Assembly (NCBI GenBank): GCA_009773165.1
Contig: WOUZ01000004.1
Coordinates: forward strand, 62,001 to 126,000
Length of the DNA stretch: 64,000 nt
Direction of reading: 5' to 3'
Source of the DNA: Bacteroidota bacterium
Lineage (GTDB): Bacteria; Bacteroidota; Bacteroidia; Bacteroidales; F082
The notes under the pieces were generated by a model. That model was not told the origin of the DNA. It saw only the letters and a program-made list of their open reading frames with translations, and ran no database searches. How positions within the stretch are numbered: position 1 is the stretch's first letter; every line of letters starts with the position of its first letter. A program made the translations under genes and the position numbers. Positions 45,493 to 53,977 of this stretch are shown here, piece after piece.

Positions 45493-46053
45493 ATGCAAAT
45501 CATCTCTCGGTTTATCCTTTGGCTAATGGGCTGGAGAATAATAGGCAATATTCCTCCTGATATTAAAAAATGTGTCATTCTTGCTGCACCCCATACCAGC
45601 AACATGGATTTCTTTATTGGACGTCTCGCCTATTGGTCGCTAGCTGTACCGGTAAAATTTCTAATAAAAAAAGAAGCTTTCCAAAACCCTTTGGGGTTTC
45701 TTGTTAAAAATATGGGTGGCATCCCTGTCGACCGCAAAAAAAGCACAAATTTGGTTGATCAGGTTGCTGACCTTTTTAAAGATTATGAGGTTCTCAATGT
45801 GATTATCACTCCTGAAGGGACGCGAAAACTGGTAACAAATTGGAAAAAAGGATTTTATTATATCGCATTAAGAGCCAATGTGCCTATCGTTATGGGTTTT
45901 GTTGATTATAAAAGCAAAGTTGGTGGGTTTGGCCCTGTTATTTATCCTTCAGGTGATTTCGATGCCGACTTTAAACAGATCGAAGACTTCTATCGAACAA
46001 AATCAGCCCGTTTCCCAAAAATGTTCAGCCTGAGCCCCGAGAACAATTTGTAA
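45493..46053 (+). CDS. PlsC-like 1-acyl-glycerol-3-phosphate acyltransferase family protein
   Basis: A 186-residue acyltransferase of the LPLAT superfamily. The HX4D motif is PHTSNMDF (His34, Asp39), followed by FLIKKEAF, GGIPVDRKKS and ITPEGTR, the acceptor-phosphate-binding motif. The N-terminal helix FILWLMGW would hold it at the membrane. It is shorter than PlsC (about 240 residues) and belongs to a compact group found in many bacteria whose acceptor lipid is not settled. The ATG at 45493 fits; a TTG at 45457 in frame would lie upstream of TATTTTTG (45469-45476), a possible -7 box. Confidence 0.85.
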   Translation: MQIISRFILWLMGWRIIGNIPPDIKKCVILAAPHTSNMDFFIGRLAYWSLAVPVKFLIKKEAFQNPLGFLVKNMGGIPVDRKKSTNLVDQVADLFKDYEVLNVIITPEGTRKLVTNWKKGFYYIALRANVPIVMGFVDYKSKVGGFGPVIYPSGDFDADFKQIEDFYRTKSARFPKMFSLSPENNL

Positions 46054-46065
46054 AGCGAATCTTTT

Positions 46066-46518
46066 TTAATGGGCGTAAGTGCCAAAAAGTTTATTCACCC
46101 GTTCGTGAAAGCGATGCACGCCTTCGGGTTCAGTGTACATAAACACACAGCGTCCGGTAATAATATTGGCATCTGAATCCTTAACTATATCAGCTGTTTC
46201 CGGGCCATCAGAAAATTGCTGAATCCAAATGTGTTTGATACCTTTGGAAAGTGCTTCCTTCAAGAGCTCATCAGTTGCTTTTGCAGGTACGATCAAACAC
46301 AAAGCATGAACATCATCAGGAAGCTCCGTAATGTTAGCAACAACTTTTAACCCGTTTACCTCAGTGATTTCGCGATGAACAGGAACGACTTCATACCCTT
46401 TTTTGAGCAGTTGTTCCATTACCTGATTACCAAATTTTTCTTTTGTACGGCTAATCCCTATAACACCAATTTTCGAAGATTTTAAAAACGCTTCTATTTG
46501 TTTATAATTCCCTTTCAT
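46066..46518 (-). CDS. CoA-binding domain protein (YccU-like)
   Basis: A 150-residue protein with a Rossmann-type CoA-binding domain: KIGVIGISRTKEKFGNQVMEQLLKKGYEVVPVH, then LPDDVHALCLIVPAKATDELLKEALSKGIKHIWIQ and ITGRCVFMYTEP. It is close to YccU and to the CoA-binding part of succinyl-CoA synthetases, but lacks any catalytic domain. Function unknown. ATG at 46518; its stop lies 12 bases from the stop of the convergent acyltransferase gene. Confidence 0.87.
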   Translation of the reverse strand: MKGNYKQIEAFLKSSKIGVIGISRTKEKFGNQVMEQLLKKGYEVVPVHREITEVNGLKVVANITELPDDVHALCLIVPAKATDELLKEALSKGIKHIWIQQFSDGPETADIVKDSDANIITGRCVFMYTEPEGVHRFHERVNKLFGTYAH

Positions 46519-46536
46519 AACAATACTATTTGCCTG

Positions 46537-46566
46537 CAAATGTAATAAAATGTAAAAAAAATCCAA
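46537..46566 (-). promoter_or_regulatory. Bacteroidota-type promoter of the CoA-binding protein gene
   Basis: On the minus strand TTG (46566-46564), a 19-base spacer and TACATTTG (46544-46537) match the Bacteroidota consensus exactly. The leader would be about 15 bases to the ATG at 46518. This shows that the gene need not depend on the folC transcript upstream. Confidence 0.65.
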
Positions 46567-46622
46567 TGAATCAACATAAATTTAACATATGCAAACTATT
46601 GGATATAAAGGAATTATATAGT

Positions 46623-47924
46623 TTAAACAATTTCAGCTACTACAAAAGTACTTCCTCCAACAAAAACCAGATCATCAGGTCGGGCGGCATTTAAAGCACT
46701 GAAATAAGCACTTCTAACCGAATCGTAAACTCTACCTCTAAGTCCAATTTCAAAGGCCTGATTCGCAAGTTCTTCAGATGCCAATCCCCTTGGGATATCA
46801 GCTTTACAGAAATAATAGATTGCATGCCTTGGGAGCATTTGTAACATCGCCTCAATCGACTTATCGTTCACCATTCCCAAAACAAAATGAAGCTGATTAA
46901 ACTGCATTAATCTGATCTGAAAAACAACTTCCCTGATGCCATCCACATTATGAGCTGTATCGGCTATCGCTAAAGGATTCCGGCTTACTATCTGCCATCG
47001 CCCGGACAATCCGGTATTTCTGACTACAGCTTCAAGGCCATAGCGGATATCTTTATCATCGAGGTTAAAATGAGCTTTTAGCATGTCGGCTGCGCAAACG
47101 GCGGTTACAAGGTTTTTTTGCTGATAAGTTCCAAGTAACGGAAGCTCCAGCTCCTCAAAATAAAGCTGACTGTTCTTCCATACATCAAAACTTTGTATTT
47201 GTTTATCCGAAGTTTGCAACTTATTGGCATCAAATACGCGATCTGCAAAAACAATAGGAGCATTCATTTCCAATGCTTTATTCTCAAAAACAGCAGTTGT
47301 CTCAGCTTGTGTTTGTCCAATCACCACCGGCACTCCCTGCTTGATAATACCTGCCTTTTCAGCTGCAATTGCTTCTAAAGTTGTACCAAGGTATTGGGTA
47401 TGGTCCAAACTAATATTGGTGATGACACTCAACAGTGGTTGAATTACATTTGTCGAATCAAGGCGTCCGCCCATTCCGGTTTCAATAATAGCTACATCAA
47501 CTTTTTCATCAGCAAAATACTGAAAAGCCATACCAACTGTCATTTCAAAAAAAGAGAGATCCATTTCATCAAATTTCGAAACATGACGATTGATAAAATC
47601 CATTACCGACTCCTGAGAAATCATTTGTCCGTTGACACGAATACGTTCCCTGAAATCACGCAGATGCGGCGAGGTGTACAAACCTGTTTTGTAACCACAT
47701 TCTGCCAATATAGATGCCAGCATATGAGAAACTGACCCTTTTCCGTTCGTCCCGGCAATGTGAACCGTTTTAAATTGTTTTTCAGGATGATTGAGATGAT
47801 CCAGAAGCAAAATGGTATTGTTCAGGTCGGCTTTATAAGCAGCCCCTCCTATCCGCTGATACATAGGAAGTTTGTCAAACATCCACTTCAACGTATCTTC
47901 GTAGTTTGCAAATGTTTTGCTCAT
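46623..47924 (-). CDS. folC: Folylpolyglutamate synthase / dihydrofolate synthase
   Basis: A 433-residue Mur-ligase-fold enzyme. VHIAGTNGKGSVSHMLASIL (55-74) is the P-loop; GLYTSPHLRDFRERIRVNG is the folate-binding loop typical of FolC; ETGMGGRLDSTN and SLDHTQYLGTTLEAIAAEKAGIIK are its other markers, and IADTAHNVDG closes the central domain. It adds glutamate to dihydropteroate or to folates. It follows the TonB-like gene by 20 bases on the minus strand and probably shares its transcript. ATG at 47924. Confidence 0.95.
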   Translation of the reverse strand: MSKTFANYEDTLKWMFDKLPMYQRIGGAAYKADLNNTILLLDHLNHPEKQFKTVHIAGTNGKGSVSHMLASILAECGYKTGLYTSPHLRDFRERIRVNGQMISQESVMDFINRHVSKFDEMDLSFFEMTVGMAFQYFADEKVDVAIIETGMGGRLDSTNVIQPLLSVITNISLDHTQYLGTTLEAIAAEKAGIIKQGVPVVIGQTQAETTAVFENKALEMNAPIVFADRVFDANKLQTSDKQIQSFDVWKNSQLYFEELELPLLGTYQQKNLVTAVCAADMLKAHFNLDDKDIRYGLEAVVRNTGLSGRWQIVSRNPLAIADTAHNVDGIREVVFQIRLMQFNQLHFVLGMVNDKSIEAMLQMLPRHAIYYFCKADIPRGLASEELANQAFEIGLRGRVYDSVRSAYFSALNAARPDDLVFVGGSTFVVAEIV

Positions 47925-47944
47925 AAGCTTCAGTGTGATTAAAC

Positions 47945-48772
47945 TTAATTTCCGATGATAAAAGTGTAGGTTATTGTACCTTTTTGAAGGTTTGCTGCGG
48001 TTTCATCTGTTGTAAAACGGGAATTTAAAGCTGCTTTAACTGCTAAACTCCTCAGGTTTGCATCGAGAATATTTGTGCCTCGTAAGTTAACTTCTGCACG
48101 CGTTACCAAACCTTTGCGGTCGACCCAGATATCAACCACAACATCACCCTGCTCTCTGAAAGTAGCTTTAGGTTCAGCTAATTTAACGGCTCCTCTGCCT
48201 CCCAAACTAAAAGAAGGTCCGTTTCCTTGTCCTCCCTGACCTTCGTATCTTTTAACATCTTTCAACCCATTTGGGTTTCCCTGATCACCAGGCTGACCAG
48301 TAATACCTTCTGATCCAGAGCTTGGATTGGCATCACCAGAACCTTTAAACAATGCGCGTTTGTTCACAACAGGCTGAGGCTCTGGTTGTGGTTCTTGTTT
48401 TACAATCTGTTCTGTTTCTTTCGGTTTAGCCTCTGGTTTGGGAGCAGGTTCTCTTCGCGGCTTTGGCTTCACTATTTTTTCAGGTGGTAACGCAGGGGCA
48501 TCTTCTGTTTGCTGGGTTGTAATTTCTTCTTTTACATCTTCTGCAACCACAGGGCTTGGTGCACTGGCAGGGGGCTGTTGTCCACCAGCAAGTTCGGGTT
48601 GTATCAAGCCCATTCCCTGATCCATATACCCCAAATCCACTTCTACTCCTTCCTCAGCAGGTAAGGGAAGAGGTGTACGAAGCGCCATAAAAAACAAAGC
48701 GACCAGAAGCAACGCATGAAATATCACCGTCGCAACCACTCCTTTTCGTTTATTTTGATCGTTGTTCTGCAT
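47945..48772 (-). CDS. TonB family energy transducer
   Basis: A 275-residue protein with one N-terminal membrane helix (VVATVIFHALLLVALFFMAL, with the transmembrane His typical of TonB). A periplasmic Pro/Glu/Lys-rich stretch (about 75-140), a Gly-rich stretch (about 145-190) and a C-terminal TonB/TolA-like beta-alpha-beta domain (DVVVDIWVDRKGLVTRAEVNLRGTN) follow. It carries energy from ExbB-ExbD to outer-membrane transporters or, alternatively, serves a Tol-like role. It starts at the base next to the exbD stop, so the three genes form one unit. ATG at 48772. Confidence 0.88.
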   Translation of the reverse strand: MQNNDQNKRKGVVATVIFHALLLVALFFMALRTPLPLPAEEGVEVDLGYMDQGMGLIQPELAGGQQPPASAPSPVVAEDVKEEITTQQTEDAPALPPEKIVKPKPRREPAPKPEAKPKETEQIVKQEPQPEPQPVVNKRALFKGSGDANPSSGSEGITGQPGDQGNPNGLKDVKRYEGQGGQGNGPSFSLGGRGAVKLAEPKATFREQGDVVVDIWVDRKGLVTRAEVNLRGTNILDANLRSLAVKAALNSRFTTDETAANLQKGTITYTFIIGN

Positions 48773-49186
48773 TTATTTTTTGGGAGATGTTGCCAGAATA
48801 ACCTTATGCTTTGCCTTTGAAGTTTCGTTCAGCTGATTTATTGCATCTATCACATTCACAACATATTGCACAGGTACTGTCTTGTCTGATCGTAAAACAA
48901 CAGTTCCTTCTGTTTCCGTTTTTAAAGCTGCTTGAAGCGATGCTGCCAAATTACTCTCTTCAACTTGTTGCTCCTCAACAAAATACGAAAAGGTCTCATT
49001 GATATAAACAGTGACTGTCTGCTTGGCCATAGTTTTACTGCTGCTCGACGGTAAAAGCAACTTGATTGCGTTTGGCGCAATAAGTGTTGATGTAAGCATA
49101 AAAAATATCAACAGCAGAAACACGAGATCCGACATGGAAGCCATGCTAAAACTGACATTAAGTTTATTTCGGGTTCGAATTGCCAT
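48773..49186 (-). CDS. exbD: ExbD/TolR biopolymer transport protein
   Basis: A 137-residue protein with an N-terminal membrane helix, SDLVFLLLIFFMLTSTLI, in which Asp20 is the conserved proton-carrying acid. A periplasmic domain follows, containing VVLRSDKTVPVQYVVNVIDAINQL. It combines with ExbB to harness the proton gradient. ATG at 49186; exbB ends 19 bases upstream. Confidence 0.92.
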   Translation of the reverse strand: MAIRTRNKLNVSFSMASMSDLVFLLLIFFMLTSTLIAPNAIKLLLPSSSSKTMAKQTVTVYINETFSYFVEEQQVEESNLAASLQAALKTETEGTVVLRSDKTVPVQYVVNVIDAINQLNETSKAKHKVILATSPKK

Positions 49187-49205
49187 ATTATTGTTTTATT
49201 GCCTT

Positions 49206-49904
49206 TTAGCGGGCAGGTTCGTGCAATACATCCATAAATTCTGTTGCTCTAGCTTCAAGCAAATAAACTACATTTTCAATTCGGGATACAATCACATTGT
49301 AAAATATAAATGCAATAATTCCAACAACAAGGCCGCCAACAGTTGTGATCATGGCAAGGTATATACCCGATGACAACATTTGAATATCAATATTATTTCC
49401 GGCCATCGACATGTCATAAAAAGCCTGAACCATACCAAGTACTGTCCCAAGAAATCCAAGCATTGGAGCAGCTCCGGCCATTGTTGCCAACCAGGCAATG
49501 CCTTTCTCCAGCTTACTTACCTCAAGCTTACCAACATTTTCGATAGCTGCATTGATATCATTGAGTGGTTTACCAATGCGCGCCAAACCTTTTTCTATCA
49601 TTCGCGCATTTGGGGTGTCGGTGTTACGGCACAACGCTATTGCGGCATCCAGTCTGCCGGCATGAATATACTCCCGGATGTTGTTCATGAAATTTTTATC
49701 ACTTACAGAAGCTTTTGAAATAGTAAGATAGCGTTCTACGAAAATATAAACGGTAATGACAGAAAAAACTGCCAGAACTGCCATGATCCAGCCTCCTTTG
49801 AAAGCCAGGTCAAGTATTGAGAGACTTACTTCAGTTTTTTGAACAGCGGCGGCACTAAGGTCATTGGTAACCGTTTGAAGTTGTAGAAGAATGGGTTTAA
49901 ACAT
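49206..49904 (-). CDS. exbB: ExbB/TolQ/MotA proton channel protein
   Basis: A 232-residue protein with three membrane helices (about 28-50, 125-150, 165-190). LATMAGAAPMLGFLGTVLGMVQAFYDMS is the family signature with conserved Thr and Gly in the pore helix. It forms the pentameric proton channel around ExbD. The ATG at 49904 is right for this family; an upstream in-frame ATG-like start at 50027 would add an unconserved 41-residue tail and run into anmK. Confidence 0.92.
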   Translation of the reverse strand: MFKPILLQLQTVTNDLSAAAVQKTEVSLSILDLAFKGGWIMAVLAVFSVITVYIFVERYLTISKASVSDKNFMNNIREYIHAGRLDAAIALCRNTDTPNARMIEKGLARIGKPLNDINAAIENVGKLEVSKLEKGIAWLATMAGAAPMLGFLGTVLGMVQAFYDMSMAGNNIDIQMLSSGIYLAMITTVGGLVVGIIAFIFYNVIVSRIENVVYLLEARATEFMDVLHEPAR

Positions 49905-49953
49905 GGTATAACTATTATCTGTTTTATGGCTTATTAACTGTGTTTTATTGATT

Positions 49954-51045
49954 TTAGTATGATTTCTTTTCGAATGAAGGGTGATAAATATCACCGGTAG
50001 AACTGTCGGAACTAGCTCCGGTAACACTACAAAGGCAATTTATTTTACCAAGATAACGCAACAAGCCCAAAAAAGCGAAAACAATTGCTTCTTTCATTTG
50101 AATGATTTCTTTGGAAGGAATAATTACCTTATGGTTTGAAAGCTCTTTAATCCGTTCAATAAGGTAATTGTTGAAAGCACCACCTCCTGTTATAAGTATC
50201 CTTCCCATTGGAAATTCATTTATTACATCAGCAACCTGACCCGCAATATGCTTGCAACATGTTGCTAACTTATCTTCAATACTTAAATCACTTTGATCTA
50301 ACACTGGGATAAACTTACCCTCCACCCACTCTCTCCCTAAAGACTTTGGGTAAGGCAGCTGGTAATAATCAAGTGAGTTAAGTTGATCCAATAAATCCTG
50401 ATTTACTCTCCCGGCAGATGCCATTCTACCCTCGGAGTCGTATTTATGTCCTTTTTGACCAGCAAGGTAATTCAGCACCATATTAGCAGGGCTTATATCG
50501 AAAGCAATTCTCATCCCATTCACTTCAAATGAAATATTTGAAATACCACCAATATTAAGACAAAAGTCATATTTCGTAAAAAGCAATCGATCACCAACTG
50601 GAACCAAGGGTGCTCCCTGACCACCTTTCTTCACATCAGCAATACGGAAATTGTTGATAGTTATAACACCAGCTTTATTAGCAATTTGTTGACCGTTACC
50701 AATTTGCAAAGTAATTCCCTGTTCTGGCTTATGAAAAATGGTATGTCCGTGAGAGGATATAAGCAGCGGGTTTAACTGATTTTTTATGATAAATGCCCGT
50801 GTCTTTTCAGCGAGCAGATTCCCAAATTTCAGATCGAGTGATTTTATTTCTTCTTCTTTCTGATAAAATGCCTGACTCAGGAGTCTGACCCATTCTTCTT
50901 CCCAGGAAAACTCCTCCTTTGCAATAACCTGAAAATCCCATGTGCCATTAACTAAAGTAAAAGAGCAACAAACAAGGTCAAGACCATCGAGTGAAGTCCC
51001 CGACATAAGTCCGATTACCTGATATGTGCTGGTTGTTTCACTCAT
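49954..51045 (-). CDS. anmK: Anhydro-N-acetylmuramic acid kinase
   Basis: A 363-residue AnmK: GLMSGTSLDGLDLV (12-25) is the phosphate loop, GHTIFHKP and QIGNGQQIANKAG follow, INIGGISNISF and AFDISPANMVLNYLA carry the catalytic Asp, and ITGGGAFNNYLIERI closes the ATP site. It phosphorylates 1,6-anhydro-MurNAc from recycled cell wall to MurNAc-6-phosphate. The start overlaps the end of murF as ATGA, linking cell-wall recycling with synthesis in one transcript. ATG at 51045. Confidence 0.95.
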   Translation of the reverse strand: MSETTSTYQVIGLMSGTSLDGLDLVCCSFTLVNGTWDFQVIAKEEFSWEEEWVRLLSQAFYQKEEEIKSLDLKFGNLLAEKTRAFIIKNQLNPLLISSHGHTIFHKPEQGITLQIGNGQQIANKAGVITINNFRIADVKKGGQGAPLVPVGDRLLFTKYDFCLNIGGISNISFEVNGMRIAFDISPANMVLNYLAGQKGHKYDSEGRMASAGRVNQDLLDQLNSLDYYQLPYPKSLGREWVEGKFIPVLDQSDLSIEDKLATCCKHIAGQVADVINEFPMGRILITGGGAFNNYLIERIKELSNHKVIIPSKEIIQMKEAIVFAFLGLLRYLGKINCLCSVTGASSDSSTGDIYHPSFEKKSY

Positions 51046-52334
51046 AAAAGCGGTAATACTTTCTCTAATTTGATTCCACGGCTTGCTTTGATCAAAACAT
51101 CGGAGTTTCGTATTGGTTTCTTCTTCAAATAGTTAAATAATCCATCTGCATCATTGAAATGAAGCCAGTCGTCTCCGGCATAAACCCGCTCAAACAATGG
51201 ACCTACCAAAAATACCTGGTTAAAATCGAGATCTGTCAACAACTTAAGAATTTCAGCATGCTCCGTATCGCTTGAATCACCAAGTTCCAACATATCTCCA
51301 ATGATTACAACAGCTTTAGCTCCACGCATACGATCAAAATTATTGATTGCGGCTGCCATACTGACAGGATTGGCATTATAAGCATCCATGATTACCTTGT
51401 TGGTCTTTGTTTCAATCAGTTGTGACCGACTATTTGAAGGGATATATGATGAAATCGCTGAAACAATCTTGTCTGCTTTAATACCAAAATAACACCCGAT
51501 TGAAATCGCAGCCAGAATATTTTCTGTATTGTAAGCACCTATTATTCGGGTGGCAATAACAGCTTGCTGATCCTGATATTCATATGCAATATGTAGATAA
51601 GGCTGATCAGCGACAAGTTCGCCGTAGAGGTTATTGTGAAGCGCTTCACCATAGGTAAACCGGGAGATATTTACTGAGAGACGATTAAGCAACTCATTAT
51701 CAGCATTTACGAACAAAAGCTTTCCATGATCATCAATCCAGGAGTAAAGCTCTGATTTGGCATTTATGACACCTGTTAAATTTCCAAAACCTTCGATGTG
51801 AGCCTTTCCAATGTTTGTTATAAGGCCATAATCAGGTTGAGCAATTTTGCAAAGCTGCATGATTTCACCCATGTGGTTGGCCCCCATTTCGATGACAGCC
51901 ATCTCCGTTTCTGGCTTTATCCTTAGGATTGTAAGAGGCACTCCAATATGATTATTGAGATTTCCCTCTGTGGCAATTGTATTAAACACAGATGACAGAA
52001 CGTTGAATACCAACTCTTTAGTTGTTGTCTTTCCGTTTGAACCTGTGATACCTATTATCTTTGCTGACATTTTGGACCTATGCAAGATTGCCAATTGCTG
52101 CAAGGTCTTTAATGTATCTTCTACAATAAAAACGCGCTGATCTTTTGCCAGCAAAGGATCGTCTGCTACTGCAAACGCTGCTCCACCTTCAAGAGCTTTT
52201 TCGACCCAAAGGTTGGCATTATGATTTGGCCCTTTCAATGCAAAAAAGATTGACCCGGGTTTAAGCTGTCGTGTATCCGTTGAAATGCCGGTGCTTTGCA
52301 AAAAATGCTTGTAAATTGTTTCGATGGTATTCAT
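51042..52334 (-). CDS. murF: UDP-N-acetylmuramoyl-tripeptide:D-Ala-D-Ala ligase
   Basis: A 430-residue Mur ligase: the N-terminal UDP-binding domain has STDTRQLKPGSIFFALKG, the P-loop is GITGSNGKTTTKE (95-107), NNHIGVPLTIL and EMGANHMGEI mark MurF, and the C-terminal domain has VIIGDMLELGDSSDTEH. It adds D-Ala-D-Ala to the UDP-MurNAc-tripeptide. The ATG at 52334 is favoured, although a -7-like box TATATTTG (52346-52339) ends only five bases before it. An ATG at 52367 would extend the protein by 11 residues. A terminator separates it from gldJ. Confidence 0.95.
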   Translation of the reverse strand: MNTIETIYKHFLQSTGISTDTRQLKPGSIFFALKGPNHNANLWVEKALEGGAAFAVADDPLLAKDQRVFIVEDTLKTLQQLAILHRSKMSAKIIGITGSNGKTTTKELVFNVLSSVFNTIATEGNLNNHIGVPLTILRIKPETEMAVIEMGANHMGEIMQLCKIAQPDYGLITNIGKAHIEGFGNLTGVINAKSELYSWIDDHGKLLFVNADNELLNRLSVNISRFTYGEALHNNLYGELVADQPYLHIAYEYQDQQAVIATRIIGAYNTENILAAISIGCYFGIKADKIVSAISSYIPSNSRSQLIETKTNKVIMDAYNANPVSMAAAINNFDRMRGAKAVVIIGDMLELGDSSDTEHAEILKLLTDLDFNQVFLVGPLFERVYAGDDWLHFNDADGLFNYLKKKPIRNSDVLIKASRGIKLEKVLPLL

Positions 52335-52416
52335 GCTGCAAATATAGGATGAATCAGTTGTCAACATTTGAGTTTAAAAAACTATCGTTACAAAAATCAA
52401 AATGAATTTTTTCGCA

Positions 52417-52446
52417 AGAAAAAACCCCACCTTTTGGATGGGGTTC
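52417..52446 (-). terminator. Rho-independent terminator of the gldJ transcript
   Basis: Read on the minus strand, AACCCCA (52445-52439), a short inner TCC-AAAA-GG hairpin and TGGGGTT (52429-52423) form a strong stem followed by a T-run (52424-52419). It begins 23 bases after the gldJ stop and separates gldJ from murF. A T-rich stretch on the other side could make it work in both directions. Confidence 0.8.
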
Positions 52447-52468
52447 GATTTATTTTTTGAGATGCAGA

Positions 52469-53932
52469 CTACTTCCCAATTGAGCTGCCTACTTTATTCA
52501 TTGCACATCTGAAACCGATGGTACTTGATGCCTCATCTTCGTTAAGAAAACGACGTACACCAGGACTCATAAAGTAAGCTCTGTCGGCCCATGAACCACC
52601 TTTGAATACTCTTGCCTTATCTGAGATAAGGGTTGTTTCGCCATAATCATACATCTTTGCGGTAGAATTTGGATCTTCAGTTAAGTTCGACCAATCATTC
52701 TGAATGGTAGAAGAATAATCACCATCACGATAGTTAACTGCATTGCCTCTGCGGTAATTCTTACGGTTTGCTGCTTCTTCAGGAGTTATTTCAACATATT
52801 GCAACCTTCCTAATGAGTCTTTCTGTGCAATTGACCCATCAAGTTCGCGTTTTTTGTTTACAAAAATATTACCACGGAAAGGGCTGTAATCAGCAACATC
52901 TTCAAATGAAAGTGGACGATAAACATCCAAAACCCATTCAGCGACGTTACCACCCATATTATACAATCCATAATCATTTGGCCAATAAGAACCTACAGGA
53001 GCAGGAAGTGCAGCACCATCGTTCAAACTACCCGCAACACCCATATAGTCACCTTGTCCGCGTTTAAAGTTGGCAACAAAGCTTCCCATATATTTTTTAT
53101 GGTCTGTGCGCAGCCCATCACCGTTCCAAGGATATTTTCTTCCCTCAACAACACGTTCGTTGATCGTATTTCCAACAAGACCTATTGCTGCATATTCCCA
53201 TTCTGCTTCTGTGGGAAGGCGATATTTTGGAAGCATGATACCATCTTCAAAACGAACGTTGCGAATTCCTGATCCACTTGGGTCAAGATCTGCTTTTCCG
53301 TCTTTCACAAGTCCTTCATACTGACCAGCTAAATATGCTTCGGTATTGAAATTATTTTCATTTTTCTGATCAGGGTCAAAATCCAGAATTCCTGCTTCAA
53401 TAAGCAGCAATTCATTTACGCGGTCGGTTCTCCAGTTTGCATAGTCATTGGCTTGCAACCATGATACACCTACGACAGGATAATCCTGATAAGAAGGGTG
53501 ACGAAAATATAACTCAACCAAAGGCTCATTATATGAAAGACGGTCACGCCAAACAAGAGAATCAGGTAATGCCCGCTGAACCACCATAGGGTAATCTTGA
53601 CCATAAACACGGTTTAACCAATAGCTGTATTCGAGGTAATCCAGGTTACTGACTTCTGTTTCGTCCATGTAAAAAGAGGCAACAGTAACACGTCTGGGGA
53701 TATTATTCCACTCAAACATTAAATCTTCCTGGGTTGCTCCCATCAGAAAAGTTCCGCCTTCGATGGCTACTAATCCCGGACCAACATTTTGCTCTTTGCT
53801 TTGAGCCACTTCAAAACCTCCGGCTTTCGGATCATTATAGTTCCAACCTGTTGTGCGTGAGGCTTGTTTTTGGCAGGAGGTAAAAAGAAGTCCTGCGATG
53901 AACATCGTGAGAATGATGTGCGTTTTTTTCAT
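52469..53932 (-). CDS. gldJ: GldJ-like T9SS / gliding lipoprotein
   Basis: A 487-residue lipoprotein with signal MKKTHIILTMFIAGLLFTSC (Cys20). The rest is a formylglycine-generating-enzyme-like (SUMF1) fold: GPGLVAIEGGTFLMGATQEDLMFEWNN, FYMDETEVSNLDYLEYSYWL, YPVVGVSWLQANDYANWRTDRVNE, YRLPTEAEWEYAA, YNMGGNVAEWVLDVYRP and VFKGGSWADRAYFMSPGVRRF. The order and details are those of GldJ of Flavobacterium johnsoniae, a periplasm-facing lipoprotein needed for T9SS function and gliding, rather than GldK/PorK. Catalytic activity is not known for these proteins. It follows the porP-like gene by 45 bases; murF is next but beyond a terminator. ATG at 53932. Confidence 0.92.
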   Translation of the reverse strand: MKKTHIILTMFIAGLLFTSCQKQASRTTGWNYNDPKAGGFEVAQSKEQNVGPGLVAIEGGTFLMGATQEDLMFEWNNIPRRVTVASFYMDETEVSNLDYLEYSYWLNRVYGQDYPMVVQRALPDSLVWRDRLSYNEPLVELYFRHPSYQDYPVVGVSWLQANDYANWRTDRVNELLLIEAGILDFDPDQKNENNFNTEAYLAGQYEGLVKDGKADLDPSGSGIRNVRFEDGIMLPKYRLPTEAEWEYAAIGLVGNTINERVVEGRKYPWNGDGLRTDHKKYMGSFVANFKRGQGDYMGVAGSLNDGAALPAPVGSYWPNDYGLYNMGGNVAEWVLDVYRPLSFEDVADYSPFRGNIFVNKKRELDGSIAQKDSLGRLQYVEITPEEAANRKNYRRGNAVNYRDGDYSSTIQNDWSNLTEDPNSTAKMYDYGETTLISDKARVFKGGSWADRAYFMSPGVRRFLNEDEASSTIGFRCAMNKVGSSIGK

Positions 53933-53977
53933 TTGTATCAATATTGTCTTCTAACGTTCAAAATTTAAAGCTACTAA

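Noticed and set aside
47394-47735. 113-codon plus-strand frame opposite folC
   Set aside because: It is antisense to conserved FolC motifs and the translated sequence shows no protein-like pattern.
49905-50027. N-terminal extension of ExbB from an upstream start
   Set aside because: It would add 41 residues overlapping anmK with no match to the family; the ATG at 49904 gives the normal length.
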